From positions 62,001 to 126,000 of the forward strand of contig CAZRKC010000001.1 of NCBI GenBank assembly GCA_964600665.1: a stretch of DNA of 64,000 nt. The letters are read 5' to 3'. The DNA is from CAZRKC01 sp964600665. Lineage in GTDB: Bacteria > Bacillota > SLNR01. The translations under genes and the position numbers were made by a program. Numbering within the stretch: position 1 is the first letter of the stretch; every line of letters starts with the position of its first letter. A model generated the notes under the pieces. That model was not told the origin of the DNA. It did not search any database and saw nothing but the letters and a program-made list of their open reading frames with translations. Shown here piece after piece: positions 51,880 through 61,239 of the stretch.

Positions 51880-52440
51880 ATGCTGACAGCAAAACCTGTT
51901 GGGATATTTGACACTGGAAACACTTTTCCCTTTATATATTCAGTAATCCACATACGAAGGATCATAACTCGCCCTCATCAAGGTCCAGCTGGTACGCTGA
52001 CTTGATACTGCTGCACCATATTTGTGTTGGCGAAAGAGCTTGCTTTTACAGTATGTCGCGCACACGCATCGCGATCCTAATCAATGTCACCAAAGAATAG
52101 GGCACCCACTCCCACCGAGGAACCGCTTTTTAAGAGATGCCCTTGCTGAACAAATAATGTAGACATTATCTGGAGACAGATGACCTTAAAACGGCCCTTT
52201 AGTCATCAATCTTTCTGATCTAATCCAATATTGTTGCCCTAGCGAGACTATGGTTGGTGATAGGTTATGAGCCCTTCCACAAACCATCACGATCATTTCA
52301 TTTGATTTTCTGATCGGGGAAGATCAGACAATTTCAATCAAGGTATCCCTTAGGGATGAAAAGGACTATGTGCCATGGTCAGTAATCAAGCGTTCATCAT
52401 CAAATGCCATGCACTGGTAATCAAATCATGCGGATATCAC
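51880..52440 (-). ncRNA. Candidate large structured RNA or giant leader, unassigned
   Basis: This gene-free region forms many hairpins on the minus strand: GTGCATGG/CCATGGCAC (52414-52407, 52378-52370), TCTGATC/GATCAGA (52328-52309), GTGATGGTT/AACCTATCAC (52290-52257), GATGAC/GTCATC (52207-52179), CAGATAATG/CATTATTTG (52172-52151, with G.U), GGGCA/TGCCC (52142-52100), TCGCG/CGCGA (52074-52056), ATCAAG/CTTGAT near 51980-52010 enclosed by TCGCC/GGCGA (52033-51969), and GGAAA/TTTCC (51929-51916). The G.U pair at 52151-52172 is paired only on the minus strand. Frames have frequent stops. It lies between a terminator and the hydrolase operon. Ends are approximate; no clear promoter or 3' terminator seen. 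OLE RNA is the main named family to test by size. Confidence 0.5.
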
Positions 52441-52464
52441 ATGAATAGCTTGAGGTTCATGTAA

Positions 52465-52494
52465 CAAAAAATCAACCAGCCTGGGAGCTGGCTG
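52465..52494 (-). terminator. Terminator of the OFOR operon
   Basis: Minus strand CAGCCAGC-TCCCAG-GCTGGTTG (52494-52473) with one G.U, followed by ATTTTTTG. Confidence 0.85.
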
Positions 52495-52507
52495 TCGATA
52501 GTAGTTC

Positions 52508-53356
52508 CTATTTCATTTTTATCCAAAGTTCATTTAGCACGGTTTCTCGTTGATGTTGTTCCACTTTTCGAGCTGGGTAGTTTCCTTCATGAGTCGGTAA
52601 AGAGACCGCATAGAACCGGCCAATCGGAATGGGGCCATCAAGTGAGCGGTAATCCCAGGCTGTTATGCTTTCAAGTGCTTGCTGGCGACTGGTCGGATCA
52701 AAAGTGTCAGCTTCCACCACGTGTTTATTATAGAATGCATATAAGTTGTTAAATGTTACACAAACTTGAAGAACATCCAAGAAAGCAAACCCGCGATGCA
52801 GGATCGCCTCTTTCATCAATTTCCGAAAATGCTCCTTTTTAGGTGGATACCCTCTGGCAATATAAGTTGCTCCACTGGAAATCAACAGTTCAAGCGGGTT
52901 GAAAGCATTTTCCTTTGCTCCAAAAGGCATTGTGCTTCCCTTTAAATCAGTTTGGGATGTTGGAGTAAATTGACCTGTCGCCAATCCATAGGTGCGGTTG
53001 TTGTGTAAGATGACTGTAATGTCAATATTACGTTTTGCGGCAAATATCAAATGCTCCAAGCCCTCGGCATACGTATCCCCGTCACCTGCAAAGCAAATGA
53101 CTTTACAATCTGGGTCTGCAATTTTTATGGCTTCTGCTGCGGGAATCCCTCTTCCATGTAAGGAATTAAATGAGTTAAGTTGAAGGTAGTCAACGATTTT
53201 TGCGTGATTACCAATACCGCTCACGATAATGATTTTCTCCCGCGGAAATCCTTCTGCAATAATCTCCCCGATTACTGCCAATGCACTATTAAGAATTTCT
53301 GTATTTCCACATCCCGGACACCATGTTACCTCTGCTTGGGTTTTCAGATCGTTCAT
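52508..53356 (-). CDS. 2-oxoacid:ferredoxin oxidoreductase, beta subunit
   Basis: Thiamine-diphosphate subunit of 282 residues. CPGCG near residue 13 binds part of the Fe-S cluster; GDGDTYAEGLEHLIFAAKRN near 92 and ILHNNRTYG near 117 bind TPP/Mg. It joins the gamma-alpha subunit (ATGA overlap at 53353-53356) to decarboxylate a 2-oxoacid to an acyl-CoA and reduce ferredoxin. Whether 2-oxoglutarate, pyruvate or a branched-chain acid is used cannot be told. No delta ferredoxin gene is adjacent. Confidence 0.9.
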   Translation of the reverse strand: MNDLKTQAEVTWCPGCGNTEILNSALAVIGEIIAEGFPREKIIIVSGIGNHAKIVDYLQLNSFNSLHGRGIPAAEAIKIADPDCKVICFAGDGDTYAEGLEHLIFAAKRNIDITVILHNNRTYGLATGQFTPTSQTDLKGSTMPFGAKENAFNPLELLISSGATYIARGYPPKKEHFRKLMKEAILHRGFAFLDVLQVCVTFNNLYAFYNKHVVEADTFDPTSRQQALESITAWDYRSLDGPIPIGRFYAVSLPTHEGNYPARKVEQHQRETVLNELWIKMK

Positions 53357-55011
53357 GCCATCACCTTCTTAATTTCATTTTCCAATTCTTCAATGGAAAA
53401 TGATCTGCCGTCATATTTTTGAACTTCGTGATCAACTTTAAATCCATTCTGCCGTAGTAAGATCGATAACTGACCAAGCGTATTGCATTCCACGGTTATC
53501 ACTTGCGTCACACCAGCCAGAGCTTCCCTGACAGCAGCTGCTGGGAACGGGGATAGCACAATAGGTTGTATGACTTTGACTTTCATATATCTTGCCAATT
53601 CCATACAAACCCCCTTGCTGTATCCCCAGCAAAGCAATGCCGTGTCCCCGTTACCGGACACATTGACAGTATGTTTGTCTGCTAATTCCGATGCCAGTGA
53701 ATTAAACTTCCGGATTCGTTTATCCGCAATCCCTTTAGCAACCTCTGGGCTTTCACTGGTAATTCCATCCTCATCGTGAACATAGCTATTTGTCTTGATG
53801 ACCTGCCCTGGTACTGGGGGAAAGATTTGCGGCGATACACCGGATTCATTTATCTCATATCGCCGATACGTTGATAACCCATCCCAGTTTGAAAATGGTT
53901 CTTCAACAACCTCAGGAAGTATACGCTGATCAAAAGAAAAAGCCCCCAGGCAAAAATCCTTTTCCGTTAAAACAAACGCAGGTATCTGAAATTTCCAGGC
54001 CAGATTTAACGCCATGCCAGACCAATAGAACGCCTCAGAGACATCTCCAGGAGCGACTACGAATCTGGGGAATTCTCCATGTCCGGCGCTCAGAACAAAT
54101 AGAAGGTCTGTTTGTGCTGAATAGGTTGGCATCCCCGTTGAAGGACCTGCACGCTGTCCGTAAACCACCACTACTGGTAGTTCCGCTTGTCCGGACAACC
54201 CTAATCCTTCCACCATCAAACTGAAACCTCCACCGGATGTGCCCACTGCAGTTCGTTTTCCCATATATGCACAACCTAATGCCATGATCATCACTGCAAT
54301 TTCGCTTTCAGGTAGGATCACTTTCAATCCCAGAGCCTGCTCTAATGCCGCCATGGTCTCAAGCACCGGTGATGTTGGAGTCATGGGATACGCAGAATAA
54401 ACCTCAAGACCCGCACTTAACAATCCCATACTGATGGCCATTGTTCCGGTCATGATTGAGAATTCAGGATTATCAGGTCTACTCAGTTGAAATTTACTCT
54501 TTGCCGCAGCAAATCCTTTCTGGATATAAACCTCCCATGGTTGCGGAGGTTTCACTCCATCCGGCGAGTTCATCAATGCGACCGTGTGCCAAGGGGCACC
54601 AATCGCACCCGCCAGGATACTCATCAAAACATAGTCTCGCAATGGCTCCCCAGCTTGGCTGTTGAATCCAAATTCCTCAGGAACAATCCCAATAATCTGC
54701 TTTGGGGCATTTGATTGTGTTGAAGCAGACATCTGGATGATGATTGTGTCTTTGTGGAATCGATGCTGATGGATATCCATGGTCTCCTGAGTCAGCGCAA
54801 AAACAACATCTGCTTCATTGCTGTGTGCCCCAATTGGATCAGCGGATCCCCTCAGCAAAACAAATTGATGACCTCCTTTGATGATGGATGGATAGTCGTT
54901 TATAAGATGGGTATGCAATCCTAACCTCGCCAGTAGTTTCGCCATTAATAAACCCGTCTCTAAGATCCGGTCTCCTGTTTGCCCGCCAATAAGAATCCGA
55001 ATCTGCTCCAT
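53353..55011 (-). CDS. 2-oxoacid:ferredoxin oxidoreductase, fused gamma-alpha subunit
   Basis: Protein of 552 residues. Residues 1-180 form the gamma domain (IRILIGGQTGDRILETG, with IIKGGHQFVLLR), and residues 195-550 the alpha domain (MTGTMAISMGLLSAGLEVYSAYPMTPTSPVLETMA, then TSGGGFSLMVEGLGLSGQAELPVVVVYGQRAGPSTGMPT over two segments). The fused order is that of the KorA/VorA-type enzymes. I chose ATG 55011, 7 bases after GGAGG; the longer frame from 55074 overlaps the upstream gene's leader. Pairs with the beta gene by a 4-base overlap. Confidence 0.9.
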   Translation of the reverse strand: MEQIRILIGGQTGDRILETGLLMAKLLARLGLHTHLINDYPSIIKGGHQFVLLRGSADPIGAHSNEADVVFALTQETMDIHQHRFHKDTIIIQMSASTQSNAPKQIIGIVPEEFGFNSQAGEPLRDYVLMSILAGAIGAPWHTVALMNSPDGVKPPQPWEVYIQKGFAAAKSKFQLSRPDNPEFSIMTGTMAISMGLLSAGLEVYSAYPMTPTSPVLETMAALEQALGLKVILPESEIAVMIMALGCAYMGKRTAVGTSGGGFSLMVEGLGLSGQAELPVVVVYGQRAGPSTGMPTYSAQTDLLFVLSAGHGEFPRFVVAPGDVSEAFYWSGMALNLAWKFQIPAFVLTEKDFCLGAFSFDQRILPEVVEEPFSNWDGLSTYRRYEINESGVSPQIFPPVPGQVIKTNSYVHDEDGITSESPEVAKGIADKRIRKFNSLASELADKHTVNVSGNGDTALLCWGYSKGVCMELARYMKVKVIQPIVLSPFPAAAVREALAGVTQVITVECNTLGQLSILLRQNGFKVDHEVQKYDGRSFSIEELENEIKKVMA

Positions 55012-55082
55012 CTGATCACCTCCATTGATTTGCATATTCATATAACTCACAAACACAAGTTCATGCGGCATCAAACAGTCGT

Positions 55083-57848
55083 TTAATCCGTTGCAAAAGG
55101 TAATACAGCCAAGCGCTCGAGGACTTGTTCCAATCGTCTCATCAATTCTCCGTATCGATTCCAGTCCCCGCTTTTTAATGCTTCCTGGGCTTGCTGATAC
55201 ACAGTGTTCGCTTCCAGAATCAATTCACGCATGGTCTTCTCATCGATATCGGTTCCGCCATTCTGTCCTCCATCATCGGATTTACCGAATATCGCATTCA
55301 AGGCCGACTCCAAGGTCCGTTCCATGACAATCTTATTTTCATACGCGGCGATAACCCGTTGCATTTCTGGCAGTGCATTCTCTCCGCTGGAGCGGAGATA
55401 GATGGGTTCAATGTAGAGCAAAGAGTCCTTGATCGGGATAATGATAATATTGCCTCGCAAAACACTGGATCCTTCCTGGGACCATAATGTCAACTGAGGC
55501 GAGATATCAGATTCCTGATCGATCCTGGACTCAATCATATTCGGGCCTGCGATATTCTCACTTCGCGGGAACCGGTAAATCAATAGCTCACCATATTGAT
55601 CTCCATCGCACCGGCCCACTAGCATCGAAGACATATTATTGCGCCCCACCGGTGAATATGGTACCGAAATGAGAAACTCTACATCATCTTCTTCGGGTAA
55701 TTGGAACATAAGATAATTCGACTCAACTGTTTGTACCTTGTCAAGATACTTCTCTTTTGAGATCTCCCAAAGATCTTCTTTGCCGAAAAAGACATTCGGA
55801 TTTTGCATATGGTACGTGCGGAATATCTCAGATTGGATGTCAAAATAATCCTGACAGTAACGGATATGCTGTCGCACTCCAGCAGGCATCTCGCCCATAT
55901 CTTTGAATAAATCCGGGAAAATTTTTCGGTATGTTTGAACGATTGCATCACTTGAGTCTGCGACATAGAAATCCGTCGTTCCGTTATAAGCGTCTATCAC
56001 CACTTTTACAGAATTCCTGATATAATTGAAATTTGCTCCCTCAAATGGTAGCGCATATGGATAGCGGTCTGTGAAGGTGAAAGCATCCACGATCCAATAT
56101 ACGCGACCATTATCTTGATTTACCACAATATAAGGATCATGACCATACGCTAAAAATGGGGCGATCTTTTTTACCCGCTGAATAATGTTTCGGTTCAAGA
56201 TGATTCGGCTGTTTCCATCAATATTATTCGAGATCAAGATGCGGATGTCGCGTTGTTTGATGGTAAATAATAATCGGTTGATGAAGCTCAATTTTATGCC
56301 GGCATCCCCTTCGTATGTTGTCATCATGTTATCGGATCCGAAAGGGTAATCAAACTCTTCTTCATCTGTATTGACAATGATATAACTATTGGTACTTTCA
56401 CCAAAATAAATCTCGGGGCGGGTAATGGAGAAATCCGTCGTTGTTCGAGGTGGGATATCACGCACTGTTAATAGAGGCTGCCCTTCGGTTGTAACCCTGT
56501 TCACAGGTGACAGAGCAATTCCATACCCGTGGGTATATTTGAGCACTAAATTGATCCAATTTTGAGCTTGGGCATCGATACGGTGCTGATCAAGTTCTCT
56601 GGCTGACAAAAATACCTGGGTATACTTCCCGTCAATCATATATCGATCGATGTCAACATCGTTAAATACATAGTACGGACGGATTCCCTGGATTTGATTA
56701 TACACCTGCTTAACCGGGCTATAATCATTGATCCGGATGTTTTCAACAATGTCACGATTGGCTTGTATGTCTGCTGCAGTCAAATTATATTCGACTGGGA
56801 AATCAATTTCTCGAATTTGGTCCAGCCCATATGCCGTTCTGGTCATTTCGATATTATTCTGGATATAAATCCTCTCTTTGGATATCTCATCAGGTGAAAC
56901 AATCAGGCTTTGTACCAGCCCGCCAGCAATTCCTCCCAACAAGAAGGTCATCGTAAGGATGGCAGGAATCCAAAACAACTGCCGCAAATTCATTTTGATA
57001 CCCCGCAAGATAACGAACACCGCACTGATGAGACAGACCACGGCAAGCATTCGATATACATTTAATGTAATGATCATGTCCGTGTATCCAGCTCCGAATA
57101 CTTCACCTCGTGTGGAATATAGAATCTGGTATGTACTCAACCAAAATCGAGCAGCTCCCAGCAGCAGAAGCCCAATAATACTTCCTTTTGCCCCCTGAAG
57201 GATTTTCTGTGATGATGGGCTACCTATCATTTTCCCAATCTCGCTGGTCTTAGCCCCCCAACCAGCTTCAAATATTGTATCTCCACCCGGTTGATTCAAA
57301 TTCTGATAACCAGCGATGAGGCTAGCTACGGCAATATTGACAACCAGCATGATCACCATGACCGACATCAGAATACCTAACAAACCAGAATAAAACGGCA
57401 GCCGGAAAACATAAAAGGAGATATCATTGGAGAATATTGGATCAACCAAATTAAACTTCTGTCCGTTCACGAATGTCAGCACATCAAACCAAATGCCTTT
57501 TGTTACGGAAAATGAGCCGAAAACAGATACAACCGCAACCGCAATTCTGATCAAACGATTGATCTTGCTTTCACTGGCGGTATCGAAAATCAAGGCTGTA
57601 TCTCTTAGATACCGACCCTTCACTTTTAGCACATACAGGGTCAGTAGCGAAAAAATCACAGCGAATAATGGAATTCCAATGATGAGTTGCATTCGCAATC
57701 GAGTCAAAAAGGTTCCCGTATATCCCAGGTCCTGAAACCAGCGGTAATCACCAAGAAATGAAATCAAACTACCCAACAAGGGAATCCCGAAAATTAGAAA
57801 TATCATCAATATTGGACCTGTCACTCGTTTGCTTATCTTACTGGACAT
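55083..57848 (-). CDS. UPF0182-family membrane protein
   Basis: Protein of 921 residues. About seven membrane segments lie in the first 320 residues (GPILMIFLIFGIPLLGSLISF at 11-31 onward). The rest is a large, probably extracellular domain with the family's YSPVKQVYNQIQGIRPYYVFNDVD, TEGQPLLTVRDIPP and GRVYWIVDAFT segments and an acidic, Gln/Glu-rich C-terminus. The family is conserved but its role is unknown. GGAGGG lies 5 bases before ATG 57848. It sits 71 bases ahead of the OFOR genes on the same strand. Confidence 0.9.
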   Translation of the reverse strand: MSSKISKRVTGPILMIFLIFGIPLLGSLISFLGDYRWFQDLGYTGTFLTRLRMQLIIGIPLFAVIFSLLTLYVLKVKGRYLRDTALIFDTASESKINRLIRIAVAVVSVFGSFSVTKGIWFDVLTFVNGQKFNLVDPIFSNDISFYVFRLPFYSGLLGILMSVMVIMLVVNIAVASLIAGYQNLNQPGGDTIFEAGWGAKTSEIGKMIGSPSSQKILQGAKGSIIGLLLLGAARFWLSTYQILYSTRGEVFGAGYTDMIITLNVYRMLAVVCLISAVFVILRGIKMNLRQLFWIPAILTMTFLLGGIAGGLVQSLIVSPDEISKERIYIQNNIEMTRTAYGLDQIREIDFPVEYNLTAADIQANRDIVENIRINDYSPVKQVYNQIQGIRPYYVFNDVDIDRYMIDGKYTQVFLSARELDQHRIDAQAQNWINLVLKYTHGYGIALSPVNRVTTEGQPLLTVRDIPPRTTTDFSITRPEIYFGESTNSYIIVNTDEEEFDYPFGSDNMMTTYEGDAGIKLSFINRLLFTIKQRDIRILISNNIDGNSRIILNRNIIQRVKKIAPFLAYGHDPYIVVNQDNGRVYWIVDAFTFTDRYPYALPFEGANFNYIRNSVKVVIDAYNGTTDFYVADSSDAIVQTYRKIFPDLFKDMGEMPAGVRQHIRYCQDYFDIQSEIFRTYHMQNPNVFFGKEDLWEISKEKYLDKVQTVESNYLMFQLPEEDDVEFLISVPYSPVGRNNMSSMLVGRCDGDQYGELLIYRFPRSENIAGPNMIESRIDQESDISPQLTLWSQEGSSVLRGNIIIIPIKDSLLYIEPIYLRSSGENALPEMQRVIAAYENKIVMERTLESALNAIFGKSDDGGQNGGTDIDEKTMRELILEANTVYQQAQEALKSGDWNRYGELMRRLEQVLERLAVLPFATD

Positions 57849-58147
57849 TTTATCCCTCCTGCATTCTCCCTAAGTCCGCAAAATTTTGCGGGTATGTTCT
57901 TATTCTTTACTTAGCAACAATTCGCTTTGCTTGACCAATGTCCTGCACTACTGAGGATTCCCGCGAGGAAGCAACCCTCGATTCTGGCTAGACAACTTAG
58001 CCTATCCCCTCACATAGGAATGCAGTCCATCTCTGGTTTCTCGTTTACAAACTTTTGTGTATATGATAGCATGGATGCGTATGCGATGTGAACAAATCGA
58101 CACCAACCAATCAGTAAATGAAAATTTGATTATTAGAAGGGATTCCA
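57849..58147. other. Divergent intergenic region with a hairpin-rich leader
   Basis: 299 bases between UPF0182 (minus) and DUF401 (plus). On the minus strand GGCTA/TAGCC (near 57990-58006), CGAGG/CCTCG (57965-57985) and CCGCAAAATTTTGCGG (57880-57896) form three hairpins ahead of UPF0182. A possible minus promoter TTCACA-18-TATCAT lies near 58062-58093. No known riboswitch pattern is recognised. Confidence 0.4.
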
Positions 58148-59353
58148 ATGGATCTAATCAAACTAGCTGCGATTTTTGCTTCAATACTTTTGGTTTTACG
58201 ATTTAAAAAACCTTTGTATGCTGCAATTCTAATTGGCGCCTTATGTACTGTGCTACTTTATAAAATTCCACCGGGTGCAGTTGCGATTGTCTCGGGCAAA
58301 GCACTCATCAGCCCGACTACCATCTCGCTGGTTTTGGCGTTTTATACCATCACTTTTCTTCAGCGCATGTTGGAACATCGCGGACATATCATGCTGGCTG
58401 AGCAATCGTTGAGCGGATTGTTCAATAGTCGCCGGGTCAATGCGATGATCGCACCATTCATCATTGGCCTATTGCCGTCTGTTGCTGCTGTGGTTATTGC
58501 CGCTCCCATTGTTGACAACGCGGGTGGTTCATATATTAGCCTGGAAGACAAAACCTTCATTACGAGTTACTTTCGGCATATTTCAGAATCATTTCTGCCT
58601 ACTTATTCTTCGATCATCCTTGCTTTGAAACTTTCTGGTGTGGACATGACTGCATTTGTTCTAGCTATGTTACCAATGGTAGCTGTTTTGTTTGCCCTGG
58701 GATATGCTCTCTATGTCCGTAAGATCCCAGTGGAAACGGGTGTTCCCGATTCCAAAGACAAAAAAAAGGACCTGCAGAATCTATTTTTTAGTTTATGGAC
58801 TATCGGTCTGACGATCCTGATTATTTTGATCTTAAAATGGCAAGTATACTATGCTGTCACCTTTGTGATTCTCCTGAGCTTTGTAGCAAACCGATTTACC
58901 ATCAAAGAAATTCTGCCAATGTTCGTCTCAGCTTATGAAGCAAAATTAATGGTTAATGCTGTCGTGATTATGGTATTTAAAGACATCCTGGCTTATACTG
59001 GCATCATTAGTCGGCTGCCAGATATTTTCTCAGGGTTACCCATACCGCCAGTTGTGATTTTTTCTCTCATTTTCTTGCTGGGTACATTAGTAGCAGGTTC
59101 TCAAGCCATCATTGCGATCGGAATTCCTCTAGCATTTGCTGCTATCCCCTCAGGTGGTGTTGTCTTACTGGTACTGCTTATGTGCATGACATATATTGCT
59201 ATGCAGATATCGCCCGCTCATGTTTGCCTTGCTGTGGTCATTGAGGTATTCGACACATCCTTCTTTGACTTGGTCAAACGTACGATGCCTGTGATGCTTG
59301 CATTTCTAGTCATCGCCACCGCATATACCTATATCTTAAGCATAATCCTGTAA
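58148..59353 (+). CDS. DUF401-family membrane protein
   Basis: Protein of 401 residues with about eleven to twelve membrane segments. The pattern of two similar halves, the SGLFNSRRVNAMIAPFIIGLLPS and YFRHISESFLPTYSSIILAL segments, and the LVAGSQAIIAIGIPLAFAAI repeat are those of the DUF401 family, thought to be carriers with reentrant loops like Gnt/DctM types. Substrate unknown. AGAAGGG lies 6 bases before ATG 58148. Single gene, followed by a terminator. Confidence 0.82.
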   Translation: MDLIKLAAIFASILLVLRFKKPLYAAILIGALCTVLLYKIPPGAVAIVSGKALISPTTISLVLAFYTITFLQRMLEHRGHIMLAEQSLSGLFNSRRVNAMIAPFIIGLLPSVAAVVIAAPIVDNAGGSYISLEDKTFITSYFRHISESFLPTYSSIILALKLSGVDMTAFVLAMLPMVAVLFALGYALYVRKIPVETGVPDSKDKKKDLQNLFFSLWTIGLTILIILILKWQVYYAVTFVILLSFVANRFTIKEILPMFVSAYEAKLMVNAVVIMVFKDILAYTGIISRLPDIFSGLPIPPVVIFSLIFLLGTLVAGSQAIIAIGIPLAFAAIPSGGVVLLVLLMCMTYIAMQISPAHVCLAVVIEVFDTSFFDLVKRTMPVMLAFLVIATAYTYILSIIL

Positions 59354-59367
59354 TCTTAATTAAGTTC

Positions 59368-59397
59368 AAATCCCGGGCTTACGAGTCTGGGATTTTT
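59368..59397 (+). terminator. Terminator after the DUF401 gene
   Basis: AAATCCC (59368-59374) pairs with GGGATTT (59389-59395); further T residues follow. Confidence 0.8.
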
Positions 59398-59474
59398 GCA
59401 TTTCGGGATGTGATACGTTTCAATCACAATGCATATTGGGTTTATACTTTGACCCTATATACTCCCATAGTGAC

Positions 59475-61028
59475 TTACTTAAGTTGAAATAGTAGATATG
59501 TAAACTTATACCATTCATAAGTCTGAGAATCAACCATTACGAGATTGTAGTTTTCATATAGATACGGAATATTTAACTGCGAAGCATCACTGCTGGAATT
59601 GATCCTCATAACAACAAACTCGACTTCCCGGTCTCTGATATAGCGATTCTGTTCATCCATCATCAATGGGAATTGTTGATAAGTCATATTCTGCCTCTGA
59701 AAGAACCGAATGTTGGGAATGATTCCGGTTGTGGTATAGAATCCATAATCCAATCCACCGTAGTTCAATAGGGTTGGGTCATTAATCTCATTGATCCTTT
59801 CAGCGAATCGATATTGCACAAGGTCTGCTTTTCTTGTCAATAGCAATTCCGTATTTTGGTTAACTAACGCAGACAAAATAACTGTGATCATCAGAAGCCC
59901 GATGGCCGCCTTCCAAGTAAACGGCTCAATCCAGCTAAAGAAGCGGCCTGTTTTTGAGATAATGGCAATATATCCGAAAACACCATAAGGTGCAAAGATA
60001 AGAAAGTAATAAATGTATGCACGGCCGCCACCATAAACCCCGATTGCCAACACAATCATGGATAAAAGCAAGACAAACTTTGTGACATAACCATTTGCTT
60101 TTTTCCCCGGCAGATCAAAACCTGCCAATCCCGCCACAAACAGTACGGAGAACCAATAATTTCTTCTGAGGTGTCCCAAAAGTCCTAGAAGCGTGTACGA
60201 TATTCTTTCTATGGGACTGATCTGCGCCGCGTAGCCAGTGATGTTAATCACAAAATAAGCTTGGATCCAATCGCCGATTGATTGATGAACACCAAAATAA
60301 ATGAGCCATGGCAGCGATGAGAACCCCAGTCCGATTCCCAACCAAACAACACTATTCATCCCTTGACGGATTCCACATCGAGATGACACCACATATAAAA
60401 TCAGCAGACCCCACACGAGCCAGTATCCAAGCAGTGAAAATTTCATCCAGAGGACACTGCCCGCAAATAAACCGCCGATCAGTAAATCTTGGCGAGATAG
60501 GGGCTTTGGGTCAGCGTGGCTGATATATCGCAGAAACACCAACATGCTATAAGCCATCAACGGAAGACAAAATTCTTCAGCACTATCCCCATGGCTGAAA
60601 CTTCTCATGTTCAGCACCAAGAATGCAACAATCGGTATCGCTATCAAAGATTGAACAGCTGAACAATACAACCTGACGATTTGGTAAATGAAAAAGAGGA
60701 AAACAGAGAAGGATATAACTTCAATAGCAAAGACCCCCAGAAAACTCCGGCGTGAAATCCCATATGCAATAGCGTGTATGAAATACAGGAGCGGACCCTT
60801 CTGTTCGAAAAGATCTCGATACGGAACCTTCCCGTGGAAAATCCCTTTCCCCATAGTAAAGAACGCGTTGGCATCCACCCAATCATTCATCGGGTATAAT
60901 GGGGATGATTTTGTACAAATCAGCAAAAGGAAAAGAGAAACAAAGAAGCAATACAAATACACCTTGCGAATAGGAATCATCACTACTGATGAATTTTGGT
61001 TAGTCATATTATTATCCGGTTTATCCAT
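59475..61028 (-). CDS. GT39-like membrane glycosyltransferase
   Basis: Membrane protein of 517 residues with about ten to twelve segments. The first external loop GKVPYRDLFEQKGPLLYFIH after segment 1 is typical of the GT-C fold, in which Asp/Glu in this loop binds a polyprenyl-phosphate sugar. These proteins transfer sugars to lipid or polymer outside the membrane. The C-terminal soluble part has QNMTYQQFPLMMDEQNRY. AAGGGGT lies before ATG 61028. No other envelope genes are adjacent. Confidence 0.78.
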   Translation of the reverse strand: MDKPDNNMTNQNSSVVMIPIRKVYLYCFFVSLFLLLICTKSSPLYPMNDWVDANAFFTMGKGIFHGKVPYRDLFEQKGPLLYFIHAIAYGISRRSFLGVFAIEVISFSVFLFFIYQIVRLYCSAVQSLIAIPIVAFLVLNMRSFSHGDSAEEFCLPLMAYSMLVFLRYISHADPKPLSRQDLLIGGLFAGSVLWMKFSLLGYWLVWGLLILYVVSSRCGIRQGMNSVVWLGIGLGFSSLPWLIYFGVHQSIGDWIQAYFVINITGYAAQISPIERISYTLLGLLGHLRRNYWFSVLFVAGLAGFDLPGKKANGYVTKFVLLLSMIVLAIGVYGGGRAYIYYFLIFAPYGVFGYIAIISKTGRFFSWIEPFTWKAAIGLLMITVILSALVNQNTELLLTRKADLVQYRFAERINEINDPTLLNYGGLDYGFYTTTGIIPNIRFFQRQNMTYQQFPLMMDEQNRYIRDREVEFVVMRINSSSDASQLNIPYLYENYNLVMVDSQTYEWYKFTYLLFQLK

Positions 61029-61173
61029 ATCCCAGACCCCTTACCCAGTAGCTCATGATCCGATAAAAGCTTGATAATCCATGGTAACCAGTTCCAAAAC
61101 ATGCCATGTTCACAGCCATTATTTGTATAGATGTCGTTTCTCTAATCAAATCACCGGATACCCAGCGATAGAA

Positions 61174-61198
61174 AAAGGCTTGCTCGTGGCAAGCCTTT
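61174..61198 (-). terminator. Terminator after the bacterioferritin gene
   Basis: AAAGGCTTGC-TCGTG-GCAAGCCTTT, a 10-bp stem. On the minus strand five T residues end it. Confidence 0.85.
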
Positions 61199-61239
61199 CG
61201 GATGCACATCGAAACACACACTCGATTTCACGGTACTTT

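Noticed and set aside
51935..52080. Remnant of a broken protein gene in the structured region
   Set aside because: All three minus-strand frames have stops spaced so that no frame exceeds about 45 codons; hairpins with a strand-specific G.U pair fit RNA better.
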